From contig QQVD01000031.1 of NCBI GenBank assembly GCA_003388555.1, forward strand, positions 62,001 to 126,000: 64,000 bases of DNA, read 5' to 3'. The notes under the pieces are model-generated. The model was given only the letters and a program-made list of their open reading frames with translations. It was not told the DNA's origin and searched no databases. Position numbers and translations under genes: made by a program. The DNA comes from Acidobacteriota bacterium (GTDB taxonomy: Bacteria; Acidobacteriota; Thermoanaerobaculia; Multivoradales; Multivoraceae). This document shows positions 27,601 through 36,846 of the stretch, piece by piece (within the stretch, counting starts at the first letter, position 1; every line of letters begins with the position of its first letter).

Positions 27601-29034
27601 ATGATCGAGATCCCGGCCCTGAGATGGGGCAAACCCTACGAGTCGCTCGAGAAGGACACCGTGGTGCACTTCGAGACCGGCGAGGAGCTCGCCAAGGTCA
27701 GCCTGGCGAACCCCGGCATCATCGCCCGCGACATGAAGAAGGCGTCCGCGGCTCGCGCCGCGCTGCGCCAGGTGCCGACCGCCGATCTGCTCGAGATGGT
27801 CAAGCAGGCGGGCAAGCTCTACATGGAGGCCGAGCTGCCGCTCGGTGACGGCACTCAGACGCCCGACGACTTCGTCCGCTACCAGTCGGCGACCACCGGC
27901 CTGCCGGAGCACATGTGCCGCTCGAACATGGAGAAGAACCGCTTCGTGCTCGAGAACATGGCCGAGGTGCTCGACGCGCTGACCCGCGGCCTCGACCTCG
28001 CCATCCTCGGCCGCGGCCACGGCGTCGAGGAGCGCGGCGTGCCGGTCAGCTACCAGGCCCAGGCGCCGGTGCTCGGCCTGGTGCTGCCGTCGAACTCGCC
28101 CGGCGTGCACACGCTGTGGCTGCCGGTGATCCCGCTGCAGGTCGGCCTGGTGTTCAAGCCCGGGCCGCAGGAGCCGTGGACCCCGTTCCGGATGACCGAG
28201 GCGTTCGCGGCGGCGGGCGTGCCGCGCGAGGCCATCTCGATCTATCCCGGCGGCCCGGAGGCAGGCGCCGCGGTGCTGCAGAACTGCGAGCGCAGCCTGA
28301 TCTTCGGCGGTCTGCCGACCGTCGAGCAGTACCGCAACGATCCACGGGTGCAGGCCCACGGCCCCGGCTTCTCGAAGATCCTGCTCGGCGACGATTGCGT
28401 CGACGACTGGGAGAGATACCTCGACATCATGGTCCTCAGCGTGCTGGGCAACAGCGGCCGCGGCTGCATCAATTGCTCGGGGATCTGGGCCTCGCGCCAC
28501 ACCGAGGAGATCGCCGAGGCGCTCGCAGCGCGTCTCGCCGACGTCGGGCCGCGTCCCGCCACCGATCCCGAGAGCCCGCTGGCGGCGTTCACCGTGCCGG
28601 GCATGGCCAAGGCGGTCGACGGCATGCTCGAGAAGCAGCTCGAGGCGCCCGGCGTCGAGGACGTCACCCGGCGCCTGCGCGACGGCCGTCCGCGGCTCGA
28701 GGAGCGCGAGCGTTGCGACTTCCTGTGGCCGACCATCGTGCACTGCGAGTCGACGGAGCCGGAGGTCGCCAACGCCGAGTACATGTTCCCCTTCGCCTCG
28801 GTGGTGCGCTGCCCGCAGGAGAAGATGATCTCGGAGATCGGCTACACCCTGGTCTGCTCGGCGGTGACCGCCGACGAGGCGTTCCGCCGCGATCTGCTCG
28901 ACGCCACCAACATCGACCGGTTGAACCTCGGGCCGGTGCCGACGGTGCAGCTCAACTGGCTGCAGCCGCACGAGGGCAACATCATCGACTTCCTCTACCG
29001 CGCCCGCGCATTCCAGGAGGGAAGCTTCGGGTGA
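27601..29034 (+). CDS. Aldehyde dehydrogenase-fold acyl reductase
   Basis: A 477-residue protein of the ALDH fold. A cofactor-binding segment VLGLVLPSNSPGVHTLW is followed by VGLVFKPGPQEPWTP and a GxxxxG region RSLIFGGLPTV. The catalytic Cys is in NSGRGCINCSG (Cys289, with Cys292 three residues on). The length fits the family, but several classical ALDH positions are changed, as in acyl-CoA or acyl-thioester reductases. ATG 27601 is 60 nt after the adenylating enzyme. Inference: it takes an activated acyl group and reduces it to an aldehyde, or it oxidises the reverse way. No LuxD-like or luciferase gene is nearby. Confidence 0.78.
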   Translation: MIEIPALRWGKPYESLEKDTVVHFETGEELAKVSLANPGIIARDMKKASAARAALRQVPTADLLEMVKQAGKLYMEAELPLGDGTQTPDDFVRYQSATTGLPEHMCRSNMEKNRFVLENMAEVLDALTRGLDLAILGRGHGVEERGVPVSYQAQAPVLGLVLPSNSPGVHTLWLPVIPLQVGLVFKPGPQEPWTPFRMTEAFAAAGVPREAISIYPGGPEAGAAVLQNCERSLIFGGLPTVEQYRNDPRVQAHGPGFSKILLGDDCVDDWERYLDIMVLSVLGNSGRGCINCSGIWASRHTEEIAEALAARLADVGPRPATDPESPLAAFTVPGMAKAVDGMLEKQLEAPGVEDVTRRLRDGRPRLEERERCDFLWPTIVHCESTEPEVANAEYMFPFASVVRCPQEKMISEIGYTLVCSAVTADEAFRRDLLDATNIDRLNLGPVPTVQLNWLQPHEGNIIDFLYRARAFQEGSFG

Positions 29035-29062
29035 CGGGGCCCCGGCGGTAGGCTCGACAGCG

Positions 29063-31918
29063 ATGAACGCCGCAGGGGGAGCGAACAACTCGGGGCAGGA
29101 GCCGCTGCGGCGCGTCTCCTTCGCCGCCAAGGACGAGCCGTTGCGCGCCGATGTGTCGACCCTCGGCGCGCTGGTCGGCGGCATGCTGCGGCAGCAGGGC
29201 GGCGAAGAGCTGTTCGGCAGGGTCGAGCAGGCCCGGGCGGCGGCGATCGAGGCGCGCGAGCGAAAGACCTCCGAGGGCGGTGCGCCGCTCGAACGGGTGC
29301 GCCAGGCGGTGGCCGGACTGGCCCCGCAGTCGGCCGAGGATCTGGCGCGGGCGTTCTCGACCTACTTCGAGGTGGTCAACCTCGCCGAGCGGGTGCACCG
29401 CATCCGCCGCCGCCGCGACTATCTGCGCGCCGACGAGGTCCAGCCGGCGAGCTTCGCCGCGGTCTTCCGCCAGGCGAGGGAGCGTGGCTTCACCCGCGAC
29501 GAGGTCGCCGCGGTGCTCGAGCGGCTACGCATCGAGCCGGTGTTCACTGCCCATCCCACCGAGGCGACACGGCGGGTGCTGCTCGAGAAGGAGCAGGCGA
29601 TGGCGCGGCTGCTCACCCAGCGCCTCGATCCGTCGCTCACCGGTCCGGAGCTCGAGGCCAACCTGCGCCAGATCGAGGCCCACGTGACGTCGGGCTGGCA
29701 GACCACCGAGCACCCGGAGGCGAGGCCGAGCGTCGCCGACGAGCGCGAGCAGGTGCTCTTCTACGTGCTGGACGTCCTCTACCGGATCGCGCCGCCGTTC
29801 TACGAAGAGCTCGGTCTCGCCTTCGAGCAGGCGTACGGCGAAGAGGCCGGTGCCGCGGTCGCCGGTCTCGGCGCCGCGGGTGCCCGCATCCTGCGCTTCT
29901 CTTCGTGGGTCGGCTCGGACATGGACGGCAACCCCAACGTCAGCGCTTCGACCATCGAGGAGTCGCTGCGCCGGCAACGCCTGCTCGTCCTGCGCCGCTA
30001 CCGCGACGAGCTCTCCGACCTGCAGCGGCAGCTGACCCAGAGCCGCGGACGGGTCGCCGTCGACGAGGTGGTGGAGAACCGGCTAGCCGAGTACGGCCGG
30101 CTCTTCGCCCGCAACCGCGAGGGCATCCACCCGCGCCACCGCGAGATGCCCTACCGGGTGCTGCTCGAGCTGATGAAGGTGCGCCTCGACGTCACCGAGA
30201 AGGACGAGGCGAGGTCGTACCCGGGTCCCGAAGAGCTCGCCGAGGACCTCGAGCTCATCGCCGAGAGCCTGCGGGCGCACGGCGGCGTGCGCGCCGGCCT
30301 GTTCGCTGTCGAGCGCACCCTGCGGCGGGTGCGGACCTTCGGCTTCCACCTGGTCGGCATGGACGTGCGGCAGGACGCCCACGTGCACCGTGAGGCGCTG
30401 GCCCAGATGCTGGACGACGACGACTGGTCGCGGCGCGATCCGGGCGAGCGTCGACGGCGGCTTCTCGACCTGCTCGACAGCGCCCAACCGCCGCACGCCC
30501 CCGACCACGCCGCGCGCCGGGTGCTGGCCCCCTTCTCGACCATCGAGCGCAGCCGCCGCCGTTACGGTGAGGAGGCGATCGGCCCGTACATCATCTCGAT
30601 GGCGCAGGACGTCGACGACGTGCTCGCGGTGCTGGTGCTGGCGCGCTGGGGAGGGCTGGTGCGCCGCGAGCGCGGCGCCGCGGAGGGCGACGACGAGCCG
30701 GTGACGGTCGATGCCGTGCCGCTCGACGTGGCGCCCCTCTTCGAGACCATCGCCGATCTCGAGGGCGCCGGCGCCACTCTCGCGGCGCTGCTGGAGGAAC
30801 CGGCCTACGCTGCCCACCTGCGCCGGAGAGGCAACCGCCAAGTCGTCATGCTGGGCTACAGCGACTCCTCCAAGGACGGCGGTGTCGTCGCCTCGCGCTG
30901 GTCGCTGCACCGCGCCCAACGCCAGCTGCGCGCGGTGGCGGACGAGCACGGCGTCGAGCTCGTGCTCTTCCACGGCAGGGGCGGCACCATCGGCCGCGGC
31001 GGCGGCAAGACCGATGCCGCGGTGGCGGCGTCGCCGCGCGGCGCGGTGGCGGCGACGCTGCGGGTCACCGAGCAGGGCGAGGTGATCGACGAGAAGTATG
31101 GCTTGCGCGGGATCGCCCTGCGCACCCTGGAACGGGCGGCGGGTGCGGTGCTGCTCAAGACGCTGGAGGACGAACGCGGTGACGGGGGCGAGGGAGACGA
31201 GTGTGCCGACCGGACTGCGGACGCTTCGCTTGTCGCGGCGCGTGACGGCTGGCTCGACCGCCTCTCCGAGGTCGCCGAGCGGCGCTATCGCGCGCTGGTC
31301 GAGGCCGACGGTTTCTACGAGTACTTCCGATCGGCGACCCCGATCGACGTCATCGAGCGCCTCAACATCGGCTCGCGTCCGGCTTCGCGGCGCGGCGGCG
31401 GCAGCCTGGCCAACCTGCGCGCGATCCCCTGGGTCTTCTCGTGGACGCAGAACCGGCACGGGCTGCCGGGCTGGTACGGGCTGGGCAGCGCGCTCGAGTC
31501 GGTGCTCGACGAGCACGGCCTCGAGGAGAGCCGTCGCCTGGCGCGCGGATGGACCTTCCTCGACAACCTGGTCAGCGACGCCGAGATGGCGATGGGCAAG
31601 AGCGACCTGCGCATCGCGCGGCGCTACGCCGAGCTCGCCGAGGACGGCTCGCAGGGCGTTTTCGCCGACATCGAGGAGGAGTGGGGCCGTACCGAGGCGG
31701 CGATCCTGCGGCTGCTGGGGACGTCGGCGCCGCTCGAGCGCGAGCCGATGCTCGACCGCGCCATCCGCCTGCGCAACCCCTACATCGATCCGATGTCGTG
31801 CCTGCAGATCGACCTGCTGGTGCGCTGGCGCGAGACCGACCGTGACGACGAGCCGCTTTTCCGCGCCCTGCTGGCGACCCTGAACGGCATCGCGCGGGGC
31901 CTGATGAGCACCGGCTGA
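29063..31918 (+). CDS. ppc: Phosphoenolpyruvate carboxylase
   Basis: A 951-residue enzyme of normal length. It adds bicarbonate to PEP, making oxaloacetate to refill the citric acid cycle. The catalytic signatures are all present: VFTAHPTEATRR (His about residue 163), VMLGYSDSSKDGG, LFHGRGGTIGRGGG, and SRPASRRGGGSLANLRAIPW followed by FSWTQNRHGLPGWYG. The C-terminus ends in the conserved GIARGLMSTG (family: G...MRNTG, Asn replaced by Ser). ATG 29063 follows ALDH by 28 nt; TAGGCT at 29049 could be the -10 of a nearly leaderless transcript. The function is certain; linkage to the upstream pair may be only positional. Confidence 0.96.
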   Translation: MNAAGGANNSGQEPLRRVSFAAKDEPLRADVSTLGALVGGMLRQQGGEELFGRVEQARAAAIEARERKTSEGGAPLERVRQAVAGLAPQSAEDLARAFSTYFEVVNLAERVHRIRRRRDYLRADEVQPASFAAVFRQARERGFTRDEVAAVLERLRIEPVFTAHPTEATRRVLLEKEQAMARLLTQRLDPSLTGPELEANLRQIEAHVTSGWQTTEHPEARPSVADEREQVLFYVLDVLYRIAPPFYEELGLAFEQAYGEEAGAAVAGLGAAGARILRFSSWVGSDMDGNPNVSASTIEESLRRQRLLVLRRYRDELSDLQRQLTQSRGRVAVDEVVENRLAEYGRLFARNREGIHPRHREMPYRVLLELMKVRLDVTEKDEARSYPGPEELAEDLELIAESLRAHGGVRAGLFAVERTLRRVRTFGFHLVGMDVRQDAHVHREALAQMLDDDDWSRRDPGERRRRLLDLLDSAQPPHAPDHAARRVLAPFSTIERSRRRYGEEAIGPYIISMAQDVDDVLAVLVLARWGGLVRRERGAAEGDDEPVTVDAVPLDVAPLFETIADLEGAGATLAALLEEPAYAAHLRRRGNRQVVMLGYSDSSKDGGVVASRWSLHRAQRQLRAVADEHGVELVLFHGRGGTIGRGGGKTDAAVAASPRGAVAATLRVTEQGEVIDEKYGLRGIALRTLERAAGAVLLKTLEDERGDGGEGDECADRTADASLVAARDGWLDRLSEVAERRYRALVEADGFYEYFRSATPIDVIERLNIGSRPASRRGGGSLANLRAIPWVFSWTQNRHGLPGWYGLGSALESVLDEHGLEESRRLARGWTFLDNLVSDAEMAMGKSDLRIARRYAELAEDGSQGVFADIEEEWGRTEAAILRLLGTSAPLEREPMLDRAIRLRNPYIDPMSCLQIDLLVRWRETDRDDEPLFRALLATLNGIARGLMSTG

Positions 31919-31921
31919 GGC

Positions 31922-31942
31922 GCGGCGAGAGCGCTGCGCCGC
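31922..31942. terminator. Possible bidirectional terminator between ppc and a convergent gene
   Basis: GCGGCG (31922-31927) pairs with CGCCGC (31937-31942) across a 9-nt loop in the 36-nt gap between converging stops. There is no T-run, so only a weak call. Confidence 0.3.
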
Positions 31943-31954
31943 CGGATCGCCGTC

Positions 31955-34690
31955 TCAGTTCGCGATCGCCACCACCAGGGCTGCCGAGGGGGCGAGCCTC
32001 ACCGCGCCGGTGTCGAGCCAGTGGGTGAGCACCCGGCGCACCCGCCACGCATCGACGTCGGCCTGGGTCTCGCAGGAGCCGGCGCTCAGGCCGGTCTTGA
32101 TGTGCACCCACAGCGTGCGCAGGAGCTGCCCGTCGTCCTCGCCCTCTGGGGGCGTCGGCGTCACGTCGCCGGGCTGCAGCACCTGTTCGCCGGGCACCAG
32201 GGCGCGCATCTGGTGCAGCTCGTCGGCCCGCCGCAGCGCTTCGAGCAGCAGCGGCGTGATCGGTCCCGGTTCCTGCATCGGGGCCGTCGGCTTCTCGTCG
32301 ACCACCAGCTCGAAGCGGCAGGCGAAAGGGTGCTGCATCAGGTGGAAGAAGGCCGACCTGCCGCGCCGCTTGCCGAAGACGGTGTCGACCAGCTCGCCCT
32401 GGTAGAGCCGCAGCTTCGCCCAGTCGCGGCTCTCCTGCCCGCTGAGCGTCAGCAAGCCCGATGTGCGCTGCGCCTCGAGGGTCTGCAGCAGGCCGGGCAT
32501 GCCGAACAGCTGCAGGTCACCGGTGAGGCTCGGCGGTGAGGCCGGGGTCAGGGTCTGCTCGGCGAGCGCCTTGCGGGTGTTGGCGACCAGGTGCATCGTC
32601 TCGGTGCCGAGGCCTTGACCGCTGAGCCCGGCGAGAGCGCGATCGACCTCCGGCAGAGGCGTGCGGGCCAGCGCCGAGACGATCGCGCGCAGGCGCTCCT
32701 CGCTGGCGTCGGCGCGCAGTCGGGCGAGCAACCGGCCCGAGAAGCGCTTGCGCTGCGCCGTGAGGTCGAGCGCCTCGGTGAGCGTGCGCACCGAGGCAGG
32801 ATCGCCGAACAGCGGCTTGCGGCCGAACTCGCGCAGGAGCTCGGTGTAGGCCGGCTGCCAGCGGCTCTCCTTGATCAGGAAGTCGAGAGCCACCGCGTGC
32901 GACTCCGGCTCCGGGCGCTGCAGCAGCTGGCGCAGCGCCAGGATCTGCAGCCGGGCGACCGCGTCGGCGACGCCTTCCTCGATGTCGCGATCCAGGCCGC
33001 AGCGCAGCAGTGCCAGCAGGCAGCCGGCGATCGCGTCGCCGGCCCGCTCCTGCGGCGCCGCGCCGAGATAGAGCAACGCCTCCCGGCACACCGCGACCGG
33101 TTGCTCGACGTCGGCGAAGTGGATCACCGCGTCGACCTCGGCTTCGGAGGGTGCGCCGTCGTCGGCCGGGATCCTGCGCAGCAGCAGGATGGCGTTGCGG
33201 ATGACGTACCAGGGCGGCGGATCGCCGAGCGGCGAGGCGCCCTCGAGCAGGTCGCGGAGCACGAACGAGCGCACCACCTGGCCGTGAATCAGCAGCAGCT
33301 CGATGATCTGGTGACGGCTGCGGCGGTCTCCCTCGGACCGCAGGCGCTCCACCAGGCCCTCGGCGCGGGTCTGCGGGAAGGCGCGCAGCACCGCGCGCAG
33401 CTGAATGTGGTTCTCCGGCGTCCTGGCGAGTCGCAGGAGCGTGTCGATCGCCAGGCCCCGCCCCTCTTCCTCGAGCAGCTGCTCGCGCCTCTCGTGCGGC
33501 ACGCCGCTGGACTGGAACAGCTGATCGACCAAAGACAGCACGGTGACCGAGCGGCCGAGCTCCGCTTCGTTGGCGTGTCGCACCGCGGTGCGCACCACCT
33601 GCTGCATGCGCACCAGCTCGCCGCCCGGGCTGCCCGAGTACCTGACGACGTTGCGTACCGCCTGGAGGCTCGGACTGCCGATGGCCTGGAGATCGTTCGA
33701 GGCGACTGTCCACGCCGGCAGAGCCGCGGTCAGCTTCTCGAGCAGGGTCTCGAAGGTGACGTTCTCGAGCCCGGCCGACTGCAGCCGGGCCAGCTGCTGG
33801 CGCAGCTCGTGCGGCGAGCGGGCGGCGTTGGCGGCGGCGACGAGAGTCTCGCCGATCGGCGACGCTCCGCCGCTGGCCGGAACACCGGCGGCCGACTGGG
33901 CGTGGGTGCTCTCGATGCGGTCGAAGAGCAGCGACAGGCGGCGCAGGCCGCGCTCGGCGGCGAGGTCCTCGGTCTCGGCAGCGGACGCCGGGCGCGGTGA
34001 CGGCGCCTCCTGGGCTCGGCCGGTCGCGCCGTCTTCGCCGGAGGCAGGCTCGGCGGCGGACCCGGCCTCCGCTGCATCCGGGTTCACCGAGGAGGGCTCT
34101 TTGGCCCGGCGCAGGTGCGCGGCCGCCGAAGGCGTGCGTCCCGGACGGGCGGAGGCCTTCGCCTCGTCGCCGCCGGCCGCCTCGCCTCCCTGTTCGTGGC
34201 CGTCCTCGGTTCGAACCTGCGCGCCTGCGCCCTCCCCGCCCGCGGCGCCGTGGAGCAGCTCGACGACCTTGGAGACCGCCTGGTCCGGATCCCAGAGGCG
34301 CGCCAGCTGGCGCCGTAGGACGCTGCGCTCCTGGGCGGGCGTGAAGCTCACCAGGGTCGAGGCGAGCTGATCGACGAAAGGACGGAGGAGCTTCTCGTCG
34401 ACCACCCCGAGCTCGCCGAGCACCGCCAGCTTGCGCAGGGCATGGAAGTAGAGCACCCGGATCGGCAACTCTTCCTGACTCGCGGAGTGCTGGTTGTGAG
34501 ACCAGCTCCGGAGCTCGGCGGCGGTCTCCTCCGCCTCGTGGCGGAGCAGCCAGAGCACCGAGGAAGCGACCTGGATCGGTGCCAGCTGGTCGCCGAGGTA
34601 CTCGCCCAGGGCGCCAAGGTGGGCGCGACGGGCCCGGTCCCGGTCTTCGGCGCTGGGCCGTTCGTTGGAGCCCGTCGTCGGGTCGATCAT
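31955..34690 (-). CDS. HEAT-repeat protein with C-terminal PATAN/DUF4388 domain
   Basis: A 911-residue soluble protein. Residues 1-150 are helical; 150-240 are an Ala/Glu/Pro-rich linker; about 280-700 hold irregular HEAT-type helix pairs, with segments such as LIEL-LIHGQVVRSFVLRDL and VDAVIHFADVEQPVAVCREAL. The PATAN domain is at about 720-800 (LTGDLQLFGMPGLLQTLEAQ, SGLLTLSGQ, LRLYQGELVDTVFGKRRGRSA). A further 100 residues close the protein. The layout looks like a scaffold plus signalling domain; the partner is unknown. ATG 34690 is the first start; no ribosome site is striking. It is convergent with ppc and 162 nt from the small membrane protein upstream. Confidence 0.75.
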   Translation of the reverse strand: MIDPTTGSNERPSAEDRDRARRAHLGALGEYLGDQLAPIQVASSVLWLLRHEAEETAAELRSWSHNQHSASQEELPIRVLYFHALRKLAVLGELGVVDEKLLRPFVDQLASTLVSFTPAQERSVLRRQLARLWDPDQAVSKVVELLHGAAGGEGAGAQVRTEDGHEQGGEAAGGDEAKASARPGRTPSAAAHLRRAKEPSSVNPDAAEAGSAAEPASGEDGATGRAQEAPSPRPASAAETEDLAAERGLRRLSLLFDRIESTHAQSAAGVPASGGASPIGETLVAAANAARSPHELRQQLARLQSAGLENVTFETLLEKLTAALPAWTVASNDLQAIGSPSLQAVRNVVRYSGSPGGELVRMQQVVRTAVRHANEAELGRSVTVLSLVDQLFQSSGVPHERREQLLEEEGRGLAIDTLLRLARTPENHIQLRAVLRAFPQTRAEGLVERLRSEGDRRSRHQIIELLLIHGQVVRSFVLRDLLEGASPLGDPPPWYVIRNAILLLRRIPADDGAPSEAEVDAVIHFADVEQPVAVCREALLYLGAAPQERAGDAIAGCLLALLRCGLDRDIEEGVADAVARLQILALRQLLQRPEPESHAVALDFLIKESRWQPAYTELLREFGRKPLFGDPASVRTLTEALDLTAQRKRFSGRLLARLRADASEERLRAIVSALARTPLPEVDRALAGLSGQGLGTETMHLVANTRKALAEQTLTPASPPSLTGDLQLFGMPGLLQTLEAQRTSGLLTLSGQESRDWAKLRLYQGELVDTVFGKRRGRSAFFHLMQHPFACRFELVVDEKPTAPMQEPGPITPLLLEALRRADELHQMRALVPGEQVLQPGDVTPTPPEGEDDGQLLRTLWVHIKTGLSAGSCETQADVDAWRVRRVLTHWLDTGAVRLAPSAALVVAIAN

Positions 34691-34788
34691 CGCGTCCGGT
34701 GGGCGGTCGTCGTCGGGGTCGGTGGGGCCGGGCGGTCGTGTGTCGAACTGGGGCGAGCGCCGTCGACGTTGCTGGAGACTCTAGCCGA

Positions 34789-34807
34789 CCGACCCAAGAA
34801 AGGTCGG
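34789..34807 (-). terminator. Hairpin downstream of the amidase/membrane-protein pair
   Basis: CCGACC (34789-34794) pairs with GGTCGG (34802-34807) around a 7-nt A-rich loop, about 45 nt beyond the stop of the leftward gene at 34853. No U-run follows; a weak terminator or processing signal. Confidence 0.35.
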
Positions 34808-34852
34808 ATCTGGCACAGGGCTCGGCCGGGTCCGCCGGCGGCGCCGGTCTGC

Positions 34853-35122
34853 TCATCCGCCGGTGCGTAGAAAGGCGAAGTAGGCGGCCAGGATCCCTCC
34901 CATGAAGACCATCAGCGCCGCGAAGGCGGTGCCGATCAGCAACGCCCGCGGGCGGCCGAGAGGCGAAGCCAGGACAGCGGCCAGCAGTGCCGCCAACGCG
35001 ATTCCGGAAAGCACGTTCCAGGCCAACAGGCGCAGGAAGTGCCGACGGCGGTGCGCGGACGTGCCGGGCCGGCGAGGCGATCCACCGGGAGCGTCGTCGC
35101 CGGTCCGCTGGTCAGCCGGCAT
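34853..35122 (-). CDS. Small two-helix membrane protein
   Basis: An 89-residue protein: a polar, Arg/Gly-rich N-terminal 28 residues, then two hydrophobic helices (about 32-52 and 61-82). The start codon lies 11 nt inside the upstream amidase gene, so translation is probably coupled. No recognisable family; the pattern resembles the small membrane-bound ATP synthase accessory or DUF proteins, but nothing is specific. Confidence 0.5.
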   Translation of the reverse strand: MPADQRTGDDAPGGSPRRPGTSAHRRRHFLRLLAWNVLSGIALAALLAAVLASPLGRPRALLIGTAFAALMVFMGGILAAYFAFLRTGG

Positions 35123-36707
35123 GCACCGGTGGCCGGCGGCTCGCCCACGGTCTCGCCTCCTCGAGCTGGTAGGCGAGCTGCAGCAGGGTCGCCTCGGCGC
35201 CGCGCCGGGCCGCGAACTGCACCCCGATCGGCAGCGGATCGCCGGTCCAGCCGAGTGGCACCGACATCGCCGGCGTGCCGAGGGCGTTGTGCACCGGGGT
35301 GTAGGCGACCTCGCGCAGGACCCGGGCGAGCACGGTGTCGAAGTCGAGAGTGGGGTCGTGGTGTCCGATCGGGTACGGCGGCGAGCTGAGCACCGGGGTC
35401 AGGATCACGTCGTAGCTCTGCCACAGCGACGCGAAGCGCTGCTCGAGCGCGCCGAACGCCTCGATGGCGCGCTCGGCGGCGGCCTCGACGCCGCGGCTGC
35501 GCCCGAGCTCGGCGAGCCCGAGGGTCCACGGCTCGAGCAGCTCCCCCAGATCGGCGTCGGGGAACCACGCCCGCGCCTGATCGACGATGGCGGTCGCCCC
35601 CGAGGCCCAGAAGCCGATGAAGACGTCGGTGAGGTCGGCGCCGAACGGCAGGGTGGCCTCGTCGACGCGGTGGCCGAGCTCCTCGCACAGCGCCGCCGCG
35701 TCGACGGTGGCGGCCTCCACCTGGGGGTGTGGCGCGGCGCCGTCAGGTCCCGCGATCGACAGCGCGATGCGCAGCGGCGCCGCTTCGCCGCGTTGCACCA
35801 TGCCGAGCGGTGCGAGCGCCGCCGCCTCGCGTCGCTCGACGACCGAGAGGAAGGCGGCGGTGTCGCGCACGCTGCGCGACAGACAGAGGTCGCTCGAGAT
35901 CGCCAGCGTTCCTTCGCCGCCGCCGAGCTCGCGGCCCCTGGAGGGCTTGAGGCCGAAGATGCCGTTGCGGCAGGCAGGGATGCGGATCGAGCCGCCGCCG
36001 TCGTTGCCGTGGGCGATCGGCACGATGCCGGCCGCGACCGCCGCGCCGCTGCCGCCGCTCGAGCCGCCAGCGGTGCGCTGCAGGTCCCAGGGGTTGCGGG
36101 TCGGGCCGTGCAGCACCGGCTCGGTGGTGTCGATGAGCCCGAACTCGGGCGAGTTGGTGACGCCGACGATGCGCATGCCGGCCGCCTCCATCGCCGCGAT
36201 CAGCGGTGAGGTCGCCGGCAGCGGCACCACCCCCTCGTCGATCGCCCGCCGCATCAGCCGCGAGCCGGAGTCGATCTCGGCGGCGCTCCACTCGGTGAGG
36301 TTCTTGACCAGCACCGGCACGCCGGCGAGCGGGCCGTCCGCGGTGCCGAGCGTCTCGGCGTGGGCGCGCGCCCGGGCGGCGTCGAAGAGCCCGGCGAGCA
36401 CCGCGTTGAGGCGCGGGTTGACCGCCGCGATGCGCTGCAGCGCGTCGTCGACCAGCTCCATCGGGGTGATCTCGCCGCGACGCACCAGGTCGGCGAGAGC
36501 GACGCCGTCGAGCCCCTCGAGCTGGGCGTCGCCGAGGCCGGGTGGAGGCGAGAGCGTGGTGGTGCCTCCCTCGCGCCCGGGATCGGCGCAGCCGGCTCCG
36601 AGCAGCGAGCCGAGCAGGGCGAGCCCTGCGCCCTCGAGCAGCTGGCGCCGGGTGGGGGCGGTGAAGGGCTCGAGGCGGTTCCCAGGGTTTCGGTGCTGTC
36701 GGCTCAT
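35112..36707 (-). CDS. Amidase signature enzyme, Tat-exported lipoprotein
   Basis: A 531-residue amidase. ATG 36707 starts a Tat-lipoprotein signal: TRRQLLEGAGLALLGSLLGAGC has the twin Arg and a lipobox Cys. The amidase signature domain follows: GVPVLVKNLTEW (catalytic Lys) and RTAGGSSGGSGAAVAAGIVPIAHGNDGGGSIRIP (Ser-cisSer-Lys triad region). Related enzymes hydrolyse small amides, including acylated amino acid amides, or act as the GatA subunit; the signal peptide excludes GatA. The two in-frame frames upstream of 36707 are non-conserved. Its end overlaps the small membrane protein gene. Substrate unknown; it should act in the periplasm or at the outer membrane. Confidence 0.85.
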   Translation of the reverse strand: MSRQHRNPGNRLEPFTAPTRRQLLEGAGLALLGSLLGAGCADPGREGGTTTLSPPPGLGDAQLEGLDGVALADLVRRGEITPMELVDDALQRIAAVNPRLNAVLAGLFDAARARAHAETLGTADGPLAGVPVLVKNLTEWSAAEIDSGSRLMRRAIDEGVVPLPATSPLIAAMEAAGMRIVGVTNSPEFGLIDTTEPVLHGPTRNPWDLQRTAGGSSGGSGAAVAAGIVPIAHGNDGGGSIRIPACRNGIFGLKPSRGRELGGGEGTLAISSDLCLSRSVRDTAAFLSVVERREAAALAPLGMVQRGEAAPLRIALSIAGPDGAAPHPQVEAATVDAAALCEELGHRVDEATLPFGADLTDVFIGFWASGATAIVDQARAWFPDADLGELLEPWTLGLAELGRSRGVEAAAERAIEAFGALEQRFASLWQSYDVILTPVLSSPPYPIGHHDPTLDFDTVLARVLREVAYTPVHNALGTPAMSVPLGWTGDPLPIGVQFAARRGAEATLLQLAYQLEEARPWASRRPPVHAG

Positions 36708-36846
36708 CGGTCTTCTGTCTCCGTCGTCGATCAGAGAGGTACCGCGAGTGTAAGCGTTGGCGCCCGGAGGCCGCGATAGGCTGCCGGACGCTCGGGCCCT
36801 CTCTCGGCAACGCCCGCGCCCGCCTCTCCGAGCTCTCCCTGCCACC

